Shown: positions 63,074 through 64,000 of the stretch, piece after piece
Layout of the letters: each line of letters begins with the position of its first letter
Position numbering within the stretch: the first letter of the stretch is position 1
NCBI RefSeq assembly: GCF_002092855.1
Contig: NZ_LVLC01000023.1
Coordinates: 62,001 to 126,000 of the forward strand
Direction of reading: 5' to 3'
DNA from: Campylobacter concisus
GTDB lineage: Bacteria; Campylobacterota; Campylobacteria; Campylobacterales; Campylobacteraceae
Length of the DNA: 64,000 bases
Notes under the pieces: model-generated
Databases searched by the model: none
The model's input: only the letters and a program-made list of their open reading frames with translations
Told to the model about the DNA's origin: nothing
Position numbers and translations under genes: made by a program

Positions 63074-63951
63074 ACCTCTTTCATCTTATGTGTTAGCTCC
63101 AAGCTCGCTTCTATCTCAGCTCTTTTTGCCATTACACTTTCTATATTTATGCTTAAATTTAACCCATTTTCGTCGCCAAATTTCTTTAGCTCGCACCAAA
63201 TTTCTTTGATGATATCACAGCTACTAGCTAGGTAGTCAGAGCTTAAACTTAGCCTCTCTTCGACAGAGCTTGGCACGCTCACTCCAAGCCATTTGATAAA
63301 TTCAAGCGTTTTTGCATTGCCAGCTGTGCTAAATGTCAGAAATATCGGCTCACTTATCTTTGCAGCCGCGCAATCCTCTAAAAATTTACGCGCTAGCTGT
63401 GAGTCAAAGATTGCTTGCGATATGAAAAATTTAGCCCCAGCTGCGATCTTTTCACGCATCCTTTGTGGCTCATCGCCCTTTTTGCCGTGACGCTCTGCGA
63501 TACAGACACCGCCTACTGCTAACTCTTTAAATTCGCTAGCGATCTCGTAGGCGCGAGCTAAATTTAGCCTCACTTTTTGCGTGCTAGAAGTTGCCCCCAC
63601 TAGAACGTTTAAATTTGAGCTTTGAGCCTTAAGTGCTGCGCGAAATTCATCCTCGCCGTATCCGCTAGCCACGCGGTAAAATATACTAGGTGTTGCGACG
63701 TTTAGGTACTTTTTGTAGTAAATTTCTGAGCTTAGCGTCCCACTAAACTCAAATGTCCTCTCGCTATCATTTCTCTCGCTCTCGTCTTGTACCTCATAAA
63801 GCACAAGCCCGTCGGCCTTGATATCATTTATCCGCCTCGTCCAGCGCTCTGAGATCTCACACAGCTTTGCCTCTTCAAATTCAGCCTTTGGCGGTGTGAG
63901 ACCATAGAGCACGAGCCCTTTTTCTTTATTTAAAATTTTTTCTTTTAGCAT
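63067..63951 (-). CDS. Methylenetetrahydrofolate reductase family protein
   Basis: A 294-residue TIM-barrel protein of the MTHFR family. The opening GLVLYGLTPPKAEFEEAKL, the DGLVLYEVQDESERND strand and NVLVGATSSTQKVRLNLARAYEIA are followed by GGVCIAERHGKKGDEPQRMREKIAAGAKFFISQAIFD in the FAD/folate region (spread over residues 145-190). It differs from the usual MetF in motif detail and is closer to the short MTHFR-like proteins of unknown substrate, so I give no symbol. It starts four bases after the stop of an upstream gene and ends in a strong terminator. Confidence 0.72.
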   Translation of the reverse strand: MLKEKILNKEKGLVLYGLTPPKAEFEEAKLCEISERWTRRINDIKADGLVLYEVQDESERNDSERTFEFSGTLSSEIYYKKYLNVATPSIFYRVASGYGEDEFRAALKAQSSNLNVLVGATSSTQKVRLNLARAYEIASEFKELAVGGVCIAERHGKKGDEPQRMREKIAAGAKFFISQAIFDSQLARKFLEDCAAAKISEPIFLTFSTAGNAKTLEFIKWLGVSVPSSVEERLSLSSDYLASSCDIIKEIWCELKKFGDENGLNLSINIESVMAKRAEIEASLELTHKMKEVF

Positions 63952-63955
63952 TTTC

Positions 63956-64000
63956 TCACTTTTGAACTAGATCAGCCCTCATCACCACGCCAACAGAACT
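63956..64000 (-). CDS. C-terminal end of an unidentified gene (window edge)
   Basis: Fifteen codons run from the window edge to TGA at 63956-63958, reading SSVGVVMRADLVQK. The stop sits four bases before the next ATG, a spacing typical of cotranscribed genes, which supports a real coding end. The fragment is too short to name. Confidence 0.4.
   Translation of the reverse strand, partial: SSVGVVMRADLVQK

Noticed and set aside
1-64000. CRISPR array, insertion sequence, rRNA operon, prophage genes
   Set aside because: I see no regularly spaced repeats, transposase or integrase motifs, rRNA segments or phage structural genes.

Overview
The window reads as an epsilonproteobacterial chromosome, almost certainly Campylobacter and most like Campylobacter concisus. 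The evidence is an AT-rich composition full of AAATTT words, extended -10 promoters (TATAAT-like boxes behind T-runs without a clear -35), the gene order xth-dgkA-small HTH gene, and a flagellin-modification (ptm/leg) gene set typical of campylobacters. Species assignment is inference.

Positions 1-34.7 kb are mostly core genome in short operons. They hold the 3'-truncated end of an MntP manganese exporter gene; a DUF4197 protein and DMT exporter; a methyltransferase; a thioesterase; and a zinc-uptake island (Fur/Zur-type regulator divergent from znuA - DUF1007/NicO fusion - znuC - znuB, with a perfect TTGCAAC-N3-GTTGCAA palindrome between them). Next come a MATE exporter, a type IV (pseudo)pilin, a diheme peroxidase-like gene overlapping an EAL-domain membrane protein, xth, dgkA, a molbindin, prfA-rpsT, glmM-lspA-TM2-hemJ, a biotin carboxylase, gdhA, infC-thrS, a YbaK-type deacylase, ung, an FMN-binding PNPOx-family gene, rarA and an alanine:Na+ symporter. 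Scattered through this are decayed genes: a flavocytochrome-like C-terminus (14.8 kb), a beta-propeller-like gene (22.2-22.8 kb), and a second, broken copy of the SUKH/SMI1 gene (25.4 kb) on the far side of a GC-rich gdhA. A tRNA-Val(GAC) lies at 34.7 kb, followed by another broken gene.

Positions 35.3-63.0 kb form one continuous minus-strand glycan locus of 25 genes with overlaps or tiny gaps nearly throughout. Read in the direction of transcription it starts with GDP-mannose supply and conversion (manC, gmd, fcl) and a PglK-like ABC flippase. A GDP-linked legionaminic-acid pathway follows (legB, legC, a formyltransferase, legI, legG, a second formyltransferase, a PIG-L deacetylase, ptmE, ptmB/legF, a Gfo/Idh oxidoreductase, a class III aminotransferase, a GNAT, ptmG, ptmA). 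It ends with a very AT-rich module (capsule-like GT-B protein, APH-like kinase, cupin, perosamine-synthase-like aminotransferase, methyltransferase) and four glycosyltransferases.

The most interesting signal is the pair of sugar N-formyltransferases plus a deacetylase embedded in the legionaminic-acid genes. One formyltransferase sits between legC and legI, where the N-acetyltransferase step is expected. This suggests an N-formylated, possibly amidinated nonulosonic acid. One glycosyltransferase in the locus lacks any ATG/GTG/TTG upstream of its first beta strand and may start at ATA. The last genes (63.1-64.0 kb) are a methylenetetrahydrofolate-reductase-family gene with a clear terminator and 15 codons of a further gene.
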